Assembly: GCA_027886175.1 (NCBI GenBank)
Contig: JAJNNQ010000137.1
Location: 6,638,001 to 6,702,000, forward strand
Direction of reading: 5' to 3'
Length of the DNA: 64,000 nucleotides
Source: Phylloscopus collybita
Taxonomy: Eukaryota > Chordata > Aves > Passeriformes > Phylloscopidae
The translations under genes were made by a program, and so were the position numbers. Below the pieces are notes generated by a model, which was not told the DNA's origin, ran no database searches, and saw only the letters and a program-made list of their open reading frames with translations. Positions 1 to 12,317 of this stretch are shown here, piece after piece (position 1 is the first letter of the stretch; every line of letters starts with the position of its first letter).

Positions 1-3000
1 AGTCTGAGGTTAAATTAAACCATTGGGGGAGCTGGAAAGGACTGGATTCTGTGCCAGCTTGTAGTGGAAATTTCTTAAGAGTGTCTGAGGTGAGGAATAT
101 TAATAAGAAAATCAGAAGAGTGGGTGCATGCAAATGGCAATGATGCATAGTAAGAGGCAGATTGTTTCCTAGCAACACAGGCTTTAGGCTGGTTAGTTTT
201 GGTTAGCATTTTCTAACAGCTGCAATTTGTATCTGTATTGCTGCTCACTTGCCTACCAGTGCTGAAAGAGAGAAAAAGCAATAGAGGACACAGGGAAGGA
301 TCTGCATGTGCCAGGCTGTGTTTGCAGGGGAGAACTCTGAGTGTGGAGAACTGCCAGCAGTCCAAAAGCTGATGAGTTGGAAGTGTCTTTTCAGATGCCC
401 ATTTCTGCCACATGTGAACTAGCTCTGACCTGGACCTTGTGCTTCAGGCAGCTCATGAGTTTCACTCTCCCTGCATTTTGGCATTTCCCTCCTCCCCTGT
501 CTCTATTCCACAGTACCATGTGCTCCAGGAATACCCTATGGTTAATTCTGCTCTCAGTATCATCAGTGAGAGACCCTTGGCTTCACTGGTAACAGGGCAG
601 AGCCCTTTTATTTATTTATGGATTCTGTCTGTGGCTTTATTTACACCATATCCTCAGAGAATAGTGTAGAAAAACAACTCCTCCGTGTGTGTGTTGATGT
701 GTGTGTTATGTAGGTCTTGGCATACTGGGACCTCTGCTCACCTATTGCAAGGTAAATAATTAATGATTGTATGTCTGTTAGAAATCTTTTCTCAAGGTGT
801 TTGACAAATGCCTTGCACTGCTAGCATGCAATAAAAGCAACTCCTAATAAAAATCCCAACCATTCCCTTAAGACAGTGTCTGTGACCAATGTGGGCTTGA
901 TACCAGTGTCAGCTCAAGGTGTGATCTGGGCATTCCACGCAGACACTTTGGAACAAGCTCTGCTTTCTCCATACAGACCCTGCTGACTTCTCCCCAGCCT
1001 GTCAGTACTTCCAGCACTCAGCCTCCCTCATCTTCCTGGAGAGCTCTGTGTGTTTTAAATCCAGTTTCCTTTCCACAAGAGGAAAGAATGTGAGAGATGC
1101 TTTAGAGAGCATGTGAGTTTTCGCATTGTCTTTAACTCCTCTGATGTGGAGAGGAAAAAAATCACCCAGTTTATGTAAATGCTGTGGAGCAATTGCTGTA
1201 ACAGAGGGCAGCACAGTCAGGGACACCAGTTGTTGCATCCCAAATGAAATGGGCTTTTAGTTCTGTATCCTCCACTGATCTGTCTGCAGCTCCAAGTGTT
1301 TAAAGCCAAGGGCCAAGGCTTTACTAGTCCATGACATCTCTAGAGGGGATGGCACCAGCTCCTCTGTCTCATTTCTTTCCTCAAGAGGAAGGCTTTGGAA
1401 TAAGTCTCATTAGCCACCAGAAAAATCACACAGAAGATGAGTCTGAGGAGTGCCCAGCCACGAGAAAAGCTCATGCCAACCCCTGCACTTTACTAGGAAA
1501 AACGTAGCAGATCCAAAAGTCATTAAGCCACTGGAAATGAGGTTTCATTCAGTTCATGGGACTGGATGTTTATATCCTATATTCAGTCCTTGTCTGCCAT
1601 GAAAAACTGTCTGGATAAGAGGAACACAGGTTTTTGATGTACAAAGAAAGCAAGAAGAAGGAGAAGAGACTTCACTTATTTGAGTACTTAAAACTCGGCA
1701 GTCTTTGTGCACAGCTGTTCAACTTCAACCAGCAACCTCCCTCTGAAGGAGTCAGCACTGCTCCTCCTTCACTGCAGAGCTGGGAAAGTGCCCATCCACA
1801 TCCATGAGTCATCCAGACAGGCCTCCAACAAAGGCTGCTCTGGCTAGCAGGAAAGTGTAAGCCCCAAACTTTTCCTGGCCTAAGCTGTAAGTAGATGAGA
1901 AAAGGGAGGAAGGGACTACAGAACTATTTATTTCCCTTTCTGTTTGGGTTTAGAAAGGCTGAAGGACAGAAAAAGTCTGTAGGAAGGTACCCAAATGTAA
2001 CAGTGAGACCCCAAAACCCAACAATTTGCTTTAAAACCTCGACCTACCTTATCCAAGCTCACCAAAATATCTGCCACCTCATACTTTTCACAGATCTTTG
2101 GTAGGGGATGCTGCAAAGCTGGGAAGGCTTGCACACTCCTAGAAATGTATGGAAGTACAATTATGCCAGGGATGTTGACTGCCACAAGCCACTGGCCAAA
2201 ATCATGGGACTCCCTCTTACACTGGGTAAAGCACATGGCAAAGCAAAGGGCACAGCAGTGCCAGACTTGCTTGTAATGGATGTTGTAAATGTGCAAATAA
2301 TGGATTTTCAAGGAGGTATTGAATGGTGCTGTTTCTGTTTGACAATGTTTTGTTTAACTTTGCACCTATGATAAATCCTGAAGCTAAGCCTTGGATTGTG
2401 TCAGTCTGTCACATGAGCAAACATGATGAATGTACAATTAAAGGAATTAATGAGTAACATGATACAGCAAGGAAGCTCTCCTCTTCATGGCAGAATGCAT
2501 CCCATAAAAGCAGCAGGGGTTTTCTACTAGCTCTTACAGCACAGAGAAGGCAAAGGGACCACTTGTGGTTCTAAATCAAGAATGAGACTCTTGAAGCTCT
2601 ACCCACCTAGCCTGTCCCACCAGGACCCATAGTGGATTAGCACTCTTCAGCACAGGGCAGGAGGCTGGACCACAGAAACCTCTGCTTCTGGCCAGAATGA
2701 TTCACTGGTTCTCTGCACCCCAGGAAATTCCTCTTGGTTTGACTGTAATTTCTTCAAGTAGATTTTGTCTTTTTGCTCTGTGGTTGAACAGCACTCAGAG
2801 AAATGACCTCTGGGTGTGAGAACAGGCCAGGAAAATCTCCATAAGGCAACCTGGGAAAATCCAGAGCTGAAAATTCAGCGTACACCTTTCCTCAAATGGT
2901 ATACCCATGCAACTGATTGGTTCTGCAGATGTCTCTGCTGAAGTTGGCCAAAAAAACCCTGCTCTGTGGAGTGGGATTTGTCCCCTGTGAGCTGCCAAAA

Positions 3001-4686
3001 GCAGGGTGTCTTCTGCAGCAGCTCTTCTGTGAAGACACTGGGGATTCCCCTCCCGATTCCAAAGTGAGGAGTCCCTACAGCACAGCTGATTAACTTCAGA
3101 GCACGGAGAGATTTTACAGCAAACTGCCTGACTGCACAGCCCTCCTGTGGCTGGGGAGGCAGCATCAATGGATGCAATGTGTCCCAACAGCCTGGGCCCC
3201 AGGTCTGCCCAAATGAGAGGTGGTTTTGTCTCCATAAAGACGTGTCGTTTTCCACAGAAGTGACAGCTGTTATTTCAGAGGCAGCTCTCTGGGTCCAGGT
3301 CATTAAAGCCAGAGCATCACACAGCAAAATCATTGGGTGTCTGAAATTCCTCGGAAGCCCTAAAGCTGTCACTGAGGAAAAGTGCAGCTGTTTGTTCATC
3401 AGCACAGCAGCTCCCTCCTCTGCACCCTCAGCCTTTCCCAGCTTCCTCTGTAAAGGTGGAAGGGAATTTCAGTGTATCTATTCAGTCATCAGCTGATGAG
3501 CTGAGCTGCCAACAGCTCTGTTAATTCTCCTCTGCTGTAATAGGCAGTTTAGGGCCCCAGCCAGCCACCAGGGAAGCTGCTGGAAATTGTCCCACTGATT
3601 TCAATGGCTGTCCAAGAACACACAGCCATGTATGCTGAAAATCAAGCACGAATCTCTCAAATCTGCTTCTCACAGGCCACCGGACTGTCCTCTGTTATTC
3701 GTAATTATCATTATTATTGTCATTACTGGATTTGAATTAATGCCCATGAGTGCAGATGGACAGAGATTTTTACTGAGCACAAATTCTGTCATTTAACCAG
3801 GGCTTTCTCAGAACTTAAAACAAAGAAGAACGGTTCCAGATGCCATTTTTTCCTTTGATCCCCACAGCTGCTGACCAGCTATGATGTCCACAGCAAGAAC
3901 TAAATTTCTCTAAGTGAATTGTAAAATCTGTCAAAAAATTCTTTACATACAACAACAATAAAAACCTTAAGCTGAACAGCAGAGATTGCCAAAGGAATAT
4001 TAACAAGTTAGCTAAAGACAGGGATCATTAACACTTGAAAAAAAATATGACTGCTCTGTACTTTAAAGAACAGTAATTTCATATTTGAGCTTTATAGATA
4101 ACAGTGGGATTGTGGGAAAGGAAGTAGTTCTGTCAGCTCTGCATGAATCCTATTAACACTATTTTATTTTTTTTAATAAAAGGAGCTCAAAATCTATCAC
4201 CACTTTGATCTCAGTTCAATAAAGCTAATCTTAGTGTTGGTTTTAACATGGACATTTAATTGCGTTTAATCACCTTCTGCAAAAATCAATTTCGTTGACA
4301 TGATACTGACCAGGAGTGGTCAGCAGAGATAAGAGCTGTGTTCTAGCTACTCCATCCTATTACACTCACCTCTAAGCAGGCAACTAATTAATGTGGTTGT
4401 CCTCAGAACACCCTTGGGAGGAAGCAAAATGCTGGTCCTGTTTATTTGTTGTTTTGGGGGTTTTTTTCAAGTGAAGAACTTAGGGAACAGCAAAATTAAA
4501 TGGCTTCCACAAGATCCCATGGTAAATCTCTGAGAGTGCACAGAATGAACTCCTTGTTTTTAGCTGGCACCCTCATGCCTAAGTCCTTTCTTTGCCTACA
4601 TTAATCACTATCTAATCTGATGCTGATCATAACTTGTTGTGGTAGTCATCTCTTCTTAAACCACTGGTTTAAACACTGCTCAGTTT
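1..4686. other. intergenic stretch, no gene recognised
   Basis: Both strands carry only short open frames without a family signature. The longest is a minus-strand frame of 176 codons at 2875-3405, which shows no domain or plausible splice context. No CR1 or LTR was recognised here. The divergent neighbour of HSPA14 in mammals, CDNF, would be expected on the minus strand in this direction, but I could not find its cysteine-rich exons. Confidence 0.6.
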
Positions 4687-4945
4687 TCACAGAATCATGG
4701 AACTGCTCAGGTTGGAAAAGGCCTCTGAGGACATCGAGTCCAACCCTTACCCCAGCACCACTGTGTTCACCATGACCCCAAGTGCCACACCCACACACCT
4801 TTTGGGAACTTCCAGGGATGGTGATTCCAATACCTGACCTCCCTTTCAGCAAAAAATTTGTTCCTAACATCTAATTCTAATTTAAATCTTCTCTGACACA
4901 ACTTGAGGCCATTTCCTCTCATCCTTTTGTAGTGACCTTGCCCTG
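4687..4945 (-). repeat. CR1 LINE fragment, 3' end
   Basis: The block opens on the plus strand with the reverse complement of the CR1 tail (CACAGAATCATGGAA, then GGTTGGAAAAGGCCTC and a CATCGAGTCCAACC-like stretch). It continues through the usual antisense 3' region with wording such as 'cctgacctccctttcagc'. It is 5'-truncated, as most avian CR1 copies are. The distal boundary is approximate. Confidence 0.85.
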
Positions 4946-6084
4946 CAGAGTATGAACTTCATGGCAGTGCTTAATGAACACAAGGTTTTCCACTGAGAGC
5001 ATGAAAGTGATTTTCAGGCATATTTTTACCATGGAGTTTGCTTGGAAAACTCTGAGCTTGCCTCATGGCACCCTTTGTAATTCATGTCACAACTTAGATC
5101 TGCATTATTAACCACAACATTTTTCATTTACAGAGCATCCTCCAGCCAAGGATCTCAGCACACTTCCTATCTATTATTAAAACCTTTCAACATTCCTGCA
5201 GAGTGAACTTGACATCATTTAAAAGATGGAAAATCTGAAACACAGAGAGGAAAAAGGACAAAAATATGCAGATTTGTGCTTTTACTGCGGAAAAAAAAAA
5301 AGTGGTATGTATGTTTGAAAGTTCTCAGGCTTGACAAGAGCAATGAAGTTGTTTAGCCAACTTTGATCATCACAGAGGTGCCCCAAGATGATACTGCCTG
5401 ACACAGTCAATAGCAATTCCCCAAACAGCCATGAGAATATTACATATTTTTTTGTTTTATTAACACCAAGTGTACATGCAATTATCTGTGGCATGTGCTT
5501 GTATTTACTCTACAGTAATTCACACAAATTTGATTTCCCTAATAGCCAAATTTCAACAAAGCCTTGTCAAAGGTGACCTGTGCCAGTTCTCTGTTCTAGC
5601 CTTGTACTGTGTTTGCAGTGTTTAATTGGCCTTCACTACCTCCTTGCTCCTGTCAACAATAATTCACAGTTGTCTGAGTGGCAGCAGAGAAGAAATGTAC
5701 TGGAATGACTTGAAAGAGCTTCCTATTTTCAGGACAAAATTGTTTTCAGTGGAATATCAGCAGATTCCCTTGGGATGCTTCAGTGCGGGTGAGCAGCTCA
5801 TTTAAGGAGCACTCATCAATGCCCCAGGTACAGTTTGGTTGTTTCAGGTTGTAAGAAAATCAAATTTTTCCTACTTTGTGACTCAAGTTTGTGATGTGGA
5901 GTGCAAAAAAACACTGTGGTTTATTTTGAAAGCACTCTAAGGTTTTTGAAGAAAAGAAAGAAAACTACCATTCTTGATTTGCAATCGAAATTGGAGATGT
6001 TTAATATACTCTGTGTCCTCTAAAATATAACCCAGTCTTGGGATGCTCTCTAATAAGCACTCTGGTGTGAGTAAGAGAAAGTTA
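4946..6084. other. intergenic stretch, nothing recognised
   Basis: This is ordinary AT-rich intergenic sequence. Open frames are at most about 70 codons and show no recognisable motif, and I see no repeat family. Confidence 0.55.
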
Positions 6085-6660
6085 ATCTGGCTTCAGCTGT
6101 CGCAACCGACACAAGAACTCACACCCACACCTTGCGATGTCTGAGGTGGAAAGAAGAAAGACTTTTTTTACAGAATCAGCATTTATCGAATTCCAGCAGT
6201 GATCATGGATTGGAGGAAGAAAATCTTCTTCTCCAACCACACTGGACCATGCAGCAGTTCGTCAACAGTCTCCTCCTTTATGAAAAGAATGTAAACATCT
6301 CTAGATTTCACTATAACAAATGGCTTGTTTGTATGAAAGTGTATCTGACTCCAAAGACACAGAAGGCTAAAAACAAGACTTTTACAAACTCCTTAAAGGA
6401 GACGGAGGAGAACGGCAAAAACCCAGACAACATTCAGCTTTGCTGCCAACCTGCCGAGATGCCAAACACAGAATGCTGCGGGTGAGTTGCAGCGCCGAGA
6501 TTTCGTGCGGCAGCTCTGCCACCTACAGGCACCGAGCGCGGCTCTGCAAGGGCTTTGCCTGCCAAAAATTCTATTGCTTCCTTTTTGTGGTCTGCTGAGG
6601 GAAGACTCCACAGCAGCCAACCCCGACCTTCGGCCCTTAAAAATATTTTGTTCCACTTAT
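6085..6660. repeat. unclassified CpG-bearing block, possible old LTR fragment
   Basis: The block stands out from its surroundings by frequent CpG (for example near 6100-6140 and 6480-6560) and by an open plus-strand frame of 117 codons at 6132-6485. The wording around 6138-6190 (a 'gatgtctgaggtggaaag' start, then a T-run and 'cagcatttat') resembles the antisense R/U3 part of songbird LTRs as I remember them. I see no paired LTR or target duplication, and the ORF matches no protein family I know. It could equally be unique sequence. Confidence 0.25.
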
Positions 6661-8027
6661 TACATATTAAGACAAGTATTTAACTAGTCTGACCCACTAA
6701 CTAGCTTGCTTCTTCCCTATCACTTATGTACTGGGGTTATGAAGAAGGGATACTGAAATCGATTTTATTAAGTGACTTTTTGTAATGGGTGGTAAGTGTC
6801 AGAGCAAAGACAGAAATAGCAACAGCCTCCACCAAAGCCCAGCAGCTTTGGAGGTGACATACACACAGATCCCCCAACAGCATGCGTGCCCAAAATAAGC
6901 ACTGCAATGAATAATGATGGTGTAATCACTTGGGGAATTTGGACAATGAGCTTGAAAAACCTCTTTTTATACAAAGTGAGGGAAATGGAAGATTTTTAAC
7001 AGAGATGACAGGATCTCCAGTAAGACTGTAGTTTTACACCTCTGTGTTGGGGAAGGAGCTGTTTTCAAAGCTGGGGCTAAGTGCCAGACAGAGGATTGCT
7101 GTCCAGGACCCCACAACCAGGCTCTGGCAAAGCTCTCCTGAGAATCCTGACCACTGTGCTGGCTCTGTTCACATCCTCAGGCCAGAGATGATCACAGGCC
7201 ACACTCTTGTCCCCTTGAAGATTAATTTTCTGAGAATTAAGTCAAAACACACGTAAGATAATTAAAAGAAGTTCTCTCATCCCTCTTTCCTTACCCCAAG
7301 GGACATTTTAGAGTATATACCACATAACAGCTGCAAAACAATCTTTGTTGGCTAGAGACACTTGCTTCCACCCTAAAGCCATTTAAGGAAGCCTGTGAGA
7401 AAGACAGGGACAGAGTTTTTAGCAGGGCCTGTTGCAAGAGGTGATGGTTTTAAATTGAAAGAGGGCTGATTTGTATTAGATATGAGGATATAAGGCTGCT
7501 CTGGGTTTTGGATGGCTGAGAGATGTGCCACATCCCAGAGGACACAGCTCGGACACTGTGAAAGGTTTATGCTGCTTTTTCAGCTAGAAAGTAATACTAA
7601 GGGGTTTCATTAGAGTAGCCATCTAATTCTGAGCTGAGATTGATGCATGGTGAGTGTTTGTTGGATGTAGGTGCCTGGAGATGTGCAGGACTCCAGTCAG
7701 ACTGTGGCTGGGTGTTTCTCCTCTTCCCAGGTCAGAGAAATAGCTCTTGCAGAGGTGTGCAAGATCAAATTCCAAAGCCAGGCTGCTGCTTCCACTTTTT
7801 ATTTAGAGGTGGGTTGTTGCCCCATCTATCAGCTCACTTAAGCTCAGTGCAGCTTCTGAACTTCCCATTAGATAAGAACAATTCCCAAAAACATAGGGAG
7901 GACAGAGACAGACAAGGGCATTTCACTCCTCAGCAAACACCACTTGCCACTAAAAACCTCTGCTGAGGAATTTCTTACCTGCTACCACTCAGATTTGCTT
8001 ATACCTGGCAGGAACATGAACTGCTTT
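6661..8027. other. intergenic stretch up to the provirus
   Basis: No gene, RNA gene or repeat was recognised. Short open frames such as the one at 7640-7966 show no domain and no splice context. Confidence 0.55.
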
Positions 8028-8033
8028 GGTTAA
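8028..8033 (+). repeat. provirus target-site duplication, left copy (GGTTAA)
   Basis: GGTTAA lies directly before the first base of the 5' LTR and is repeated exactly after the last base of the 3' LTR. A 6-bp duplication is the size made by alpha- and betaretroviral integrases. It shows that the two LTRs belong to one integration event. Confidence 0.92.
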
Positions 8034-8509
8034 TGTGAGAAACGGATTTGTAGAGGATTCTCAAAGCCTGACTGAAAGCTCACATAGTCTTGAACATCTC
8101 CATGAAAACTCTGAGGTAAGCTGTGCTGAATCAGAAAGGCCATGGAATAGAGAAGATATTGTTGAAAGAGAAATTGAACTGGAAACAAGCTTCAAATGAT
8201 GGCCTTGCAAACAGACCAGATATTTGGAGAATTAGAACTGTGAAAGATGCATTGTAGCAAGACCACGTGGGGTAAAATAATAGGTGATTGGTGTTAGAAG
8301 TATTAGCAGCACTGTGTGGCAAAAGCTCAGAGGCTGAAAAACATTTATAAGGTATTGTAAGAAAGAAATAGTTTGGCTTCTGATAGAATGTTGTTGAGTT
8401 TTACATTTCTTGTGTCTCACCCTTCTACGAGATTGATAATGGAATAAAATCTTTTAAAAACCACCTCTCTGTTTTAAAAACATCTCTGTAGAGCTGGGTT
8501 TTACCAACA
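8034..8509 (+). repeat. 5' LTR of the provirus
   Basis: The LTR starts TGTGAGAAA and ends CCAACA, giving the canonical TG...CA ends. A TATAA box lies at 8346-8350 and the polyadenylation signal AATAAA at 8443-8448. The first ~160 bases match the end of the env reading frame downstream, because U3 of this element includes env codons. A substitution relative to the 3' copy turns GAGATGAG into GAGGTAAG near 8113-8119, creating a good splice-donor consensus. Confidence 0.93.
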
Positions 8510-8511
8510 AA

Positions 8512-8529
8512 TGGTGCCTTCTGTTTGAG
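8512..8529 (+). other. candidate primer binding site
   Basis: TGGTGCCTTCTGTTTGAG starts two bases after the 5' LTR. The leading TGG pairs with a tRNA 3' CCA end, and the next bases fit an acceptor stem. The first seven bases are compatible with elongator tRNA-Met as I recall it, but the rest is not a clean match, so the primer tRNA is left open. Confidence 0.7.
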
Positions 8530-8740
8530 GAACGTTTGAGCAGTTAGAATGCCCTGAAGAACTTTTTGCTAAGTGTTGCTGAGAAGAAGCAGGAACCCTA
8601 GGAAATTAGAGTCCTCCTGCAAGGAAAGAGCAGTCAGAACCTCTGCCCACGCTGCTGGTTCAACTCACACAGAGACCTGCTGCACAACAGGTAGGCTTTG
8701 GGGATTGTGATAAAACACAAGATATCTAAACAGCCCAGAG

Positions 8741-9334
8741 ATGTTTATAAGAGCCTTTAAGGCTCTGAACAGATCTAATTCTTGTGCTGTACTCAAGCAA
8801 GAGCTTGAAGTCCTTTTATACTGGGTGCAGAAAAATTTTCCTAAAACAGACCCTGAGTCCGCTTTTCCCTTGTCTTTTTAGGACTCTGGGGGAGTTAAAC
8901 CCTATGATGCAGCCACTCATCATGATTTAACTGCTAAGTTACCCCCAGCATGCTGCATACCTATTAAAAATTTTAGTAATCAGTCTAATTCAGCTGCATC
9001 TTCAATAGCCCCCTCAGCCGCTGAAATTCTCCCCACTTAGAGGATAATTTACAAGACTATAGTTTATGAGGATGAAGAGCACCCATTTAACCCTGGACTT
9101 GTCAACCCTGAAAAAGAACCAGACCTTTACCTTCCCCACATGATGCCTGCCAGAAGCTGTGGCTGTGGCTGCTGCTGCTGCTGTGGGGGTGCAGCCCCCT
9201 GCTTGGCCTCAGCCAGCACAGCCCCAGCTGGCATGGCACGCTGCAGCCATAGCACAACAAAACATCAACTGTGTCACAGAGACCAAAACCCTGTTAAAAT
9301 CTGCCTTCTAGTTTCACTAACCTGTGATTTATGA
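8741..9334 (+). pseudogene. gag remnant (matrix-like start, then Ala/Pro-rich part)
   Basis: From the ATG at 8741 one frame runs 46 codons to a TAG at 8879-8881 and continues in the same frame for 52 more codons to a TAG at 9038-9040. It has the look of a retroviral matrix domain: a short helical start, a segment ending LLYWVQKNFP, then a polar region rich in Ala, Ser and Pro. Downstream, in another frame, an alanine/valine run followed by Pro/Gln-rich sequence and a short 'QNINCVTETKTLL' stretch suggests a further degraded gag piece around 9150-9310. No capsid major homology region or nucleocapsid zinc knuckle is visible. Assignment to gag rests on position after the primer site and general character, not on a diagnostic motif. 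Confidence 0.6.
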
Positions 9335-11485
9335 TTTTTAACACGATTGTTACTGGAAGTGTTTAAAGCTGTTTGTGTGAGTATGGTGTCTTCCTACGTA
9401 TCGGTAACATAGCAGGACTGTGTGATTTACTGAGAGTAATTAGCTAAGTCGCAAATTTAACATTCCTTTACTCCCATTAAAAGCAAACTTTGAACTTTAT
9501 CTGCAGTAATTATTTCAGACTTAGCTATAATTAGTAAATGAAACTTCACTATCAACTTTACCAGTTTCTCGTCTTTTACTCAACAGTCTTAAAAAAGCAA
9601 TTTTATTGTAAATCTTTAAGTACAACTATTCAGTGATTCAAATGTAATTATTTTTCCTTGCCATGTTTAAATTGAAATTGGACTTGATATCAAAACAGTT
9701 TAAGTATATTGATAAACCACAAATACAGCAAACAGTAGCTTACTCTTTAGAATAATCTAAACCCCTGACGTTGTAACTATCTATATGCAAGTATTAATCT
9801 TATACACCAACTAACCTAACCAAATTATTTGTGTAAAACTCATGGCACTATTATATAACTAAATTTTTATTAGTTAGCCTTCAATATTTATATCCCATTA
9901 CTTTTATTAAGTCAAACTCAAACCTATTGTACAAACAATCTTAAAAAACTGCAGTACTTTAATCTCTCCAGTAAATCCATGTTGCTGGTATTTCAGTATA
10001 GTTGTTTACTTGCTGTTGTTTACCTTGACAAATGAATGACATAAAGCCTAAATGAATTTCTGTTAAAATTGTTTAAATTACAAGATACAGCTATTTTATT
10101 ATAGAAATAACAACAATCTCTGCTGTTTTATTTCCATAAGTAGCACTGAAGAATGAGTAACAATTCCATATTATGACTGTTGATAGTTCTAAGCTACTTC
10201 ATGCTTTGGCTTTTACTTTTTTGCTTTAATATCATATATGCATAACTGTTTAAGAAAATATGACCTCAGTTTCTTAAGACAGTTACTACTGATATATTAA
10301 TAATCCTAATTATGTTGTTAATATTATGATGTGAATTCACTGACTTTTTATAACAGGCATTACTTTACTCATTTGCTATTTGTCTATGTTACCATTGACT
10401 GTTTAACTAAAAATAAATTACAAAGTCAGCTGCTTTACAAAATTTAATGTATCTTTGCATAGCTATCTACAAGACATGCATCATTTAAAAAAACTTTCCT
10501 AACTGCTGTTACTGAGAGGTTTTTAGAATATATTAGAAAGACTTTTCCAGATGAGGCCTGGACCCTGGCCAAGTTCTAGTCTTCCTGGTCAGGAAGTATG
10601 CCAAACCCAGGTGTTTTCTGCACCAAAACTGTACTCAGGTCATTTTGACTTGCCAAATTTGAACCTATAATAGCTAGACCCTCTTTTAAAGAAAATTTAA
10701 GAATGATACCCAGGAATAATTTTCTAAACCTCTGTTTTAAAAAAGGCTTGCCAGCTATTGCAAACCTTGGTACAGTATTTAAGGAATTAATAATAGGTTG
10801 TTTTAAATCACCATTCTATCTCTCATGTACCACTAATTGTGTGTATTATCTGATTTATTTCTGCTTAGTGTAAATTTATTGTTTTGCCACATATTGTTTT
10901 GCTTTTTATGTTACCTTCATATTAGTAAAGAGGAATCAAATTTGATCCCTAGCAGAGTGATACTACTTTGAAGATTTGCATGTGCAGAGGCAATTTCTAA
11001 AATTTTTATATAAAAATCTTTAATTAAGTGTACTATAATATGGCCTAATTAATTTACTAACCTAAAGAAAAGGTATGCCTACGTTTTATTACCAACAAGT
11101 CCAAAATAGAGTTAGCTGCTCATCTGAACAAACATCAATCACCTTCAAAAGAATGAGACCCAGAGAAAAGAAAAATTACCTAATTACCATCCAGCCCCCA
11201 CACTGACCTCTGAAGATTCGTGATTTTACCCTCTAAGAATACCTGTGAGAAGAGCCTCACCAGCAACTGCACAACAACTAACAGACTTATGCCCTTAAAA
11301 AATAATTTGAGTTTATACAGTGCCCAGTTTCCTTTTGAAGAATCTGTCCTTGCTTCAAATTAAAAACATATTAATCCTAGCCAAATAATCACTGCTTTTG
11401 AGCAAAAACTTTGTGCAAGACTGCTAAAAATAAAAATAGTTGTTGCAAATACCTTACCAAACATTTTTGAACAGGCAAAACTAAG
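9335..11485 (+). other. AT-rich non-coding core of the provirus
   Basis: About 2.1 kb between the gag remnant and the integrase remnant. The sequence is strongly AT-rich, is full of stops in all frames and has no open frame above 60 codons. No protease, reverse transcriptase (YxDD) or RNase H motif can be read on either strand. It is either pol degraded beyond recognition or unrelated sequence that replaced capsid-to-RT. The flanking gag and env parts are still readable, so uniform decay is an unlikely explanation. Confidence 0.65.
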
Positions 11486-11489
11486 TCAT

Positions 11490-11915
11490 GCCTGTCAACA
11501 TTTTCTACACGTTTTTCTTTATTAAGTGCACCCCAAGAGCCAATAGACAATAGCCCTGCATACACAGCTCAAAAACTGGACACATTTCTAATGGATTTCT
11601 AATTTTAGACCAACAAAAGGGGGAAATGGCCCAAGCAACACCTCAGATGAGGTTGAGTAAAGCTTTATGTGTTTTTAATTTTTAAATAACTCATTTGCAG
11701 GACCCAATCCACCAATTTTTAAGCATTTTTCAAACAACATGCAGGCAAAACTGAAAGAAAACCCTCCAGTTTTAATTAGAAACCCTGAGCCAGGACAAAC
11801 TGAAGGTCCATTTTGTTTAGTAACCTGGGGTTTGCTTGTGTTTCCACAGGTGCAGCACCTAGTGGGTTCCAGTGGAGAACGTGAAGCCGTATCACACACA
11901 GGAGGGCACTGACAA
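11490..11915 (+). pseudogene. pol remnant: integrase fragments
   Basis: Around 11541-11600 one frame reads IDNSPAYTAQKLDTFLMDF, the catalytic-core strand carrying the second Asp of the retroviral integrase D,D-35-E triad. A few codons later the reading resumes as MAQATPQMRLSKALCVFNF in another frame, typical of the segment near the end of the core. From about 11734 comes the C-terminal part (ENPPVLIRNPEPGQTEGPF and a following LVTWG). The segment that should carry the catalytic Glu is missing, and frameshifts separate the pieces, so no enzyme can be made. Position directly before env fits. Confidence 0.8.
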
Positions 11916-12317
11916 TTCCACGAGCAGGGACACGAGCATGCAGATGTCACCCACACAGAGAGACCAAGCTTCACGCCTGACATCCCCTGCCCAGCCTGCA
12001 AAAACTGAGAACCTTGGGCTTTATGTCAATGTTAAAACTGTAAAAATTGTTGGTATTGTAGAGCTCTTTCGGCAAAAGCGTGGTGTCCATAGTGTTAAAA
12101 AGAATCCCAAGAGATCCAAATTTGCAAAATTGGGTGTAAACAGGACTATTTAGTGCCTTATAGCTGGCCAACTGAACAAATTTGGGAAAACACAAAAGCT
12201 CAATGCACCAACAGGTTTTCTTGGAAATTGAAATACATGGAAAAGCTTTTTGCCAAGAGTAGCTGAACAAAAACATGGAGTTAGTTTGAAAGATATATTG
12301 GTGCTTGTTAGTTTTGC

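Noticed and set aside
2037..2100. Minus-strand KICEK motif as a possible CDNF exon
   Set aside because: Only five residues agree with the CDNF family; the following cysteines and helix residues do not fit and no splice sites frame it.
2875..3405. 176-codon minus-strand frame
   Set aside because: No domain, compositional bias or splice pattern; length is within chance for moderately GC sequence.
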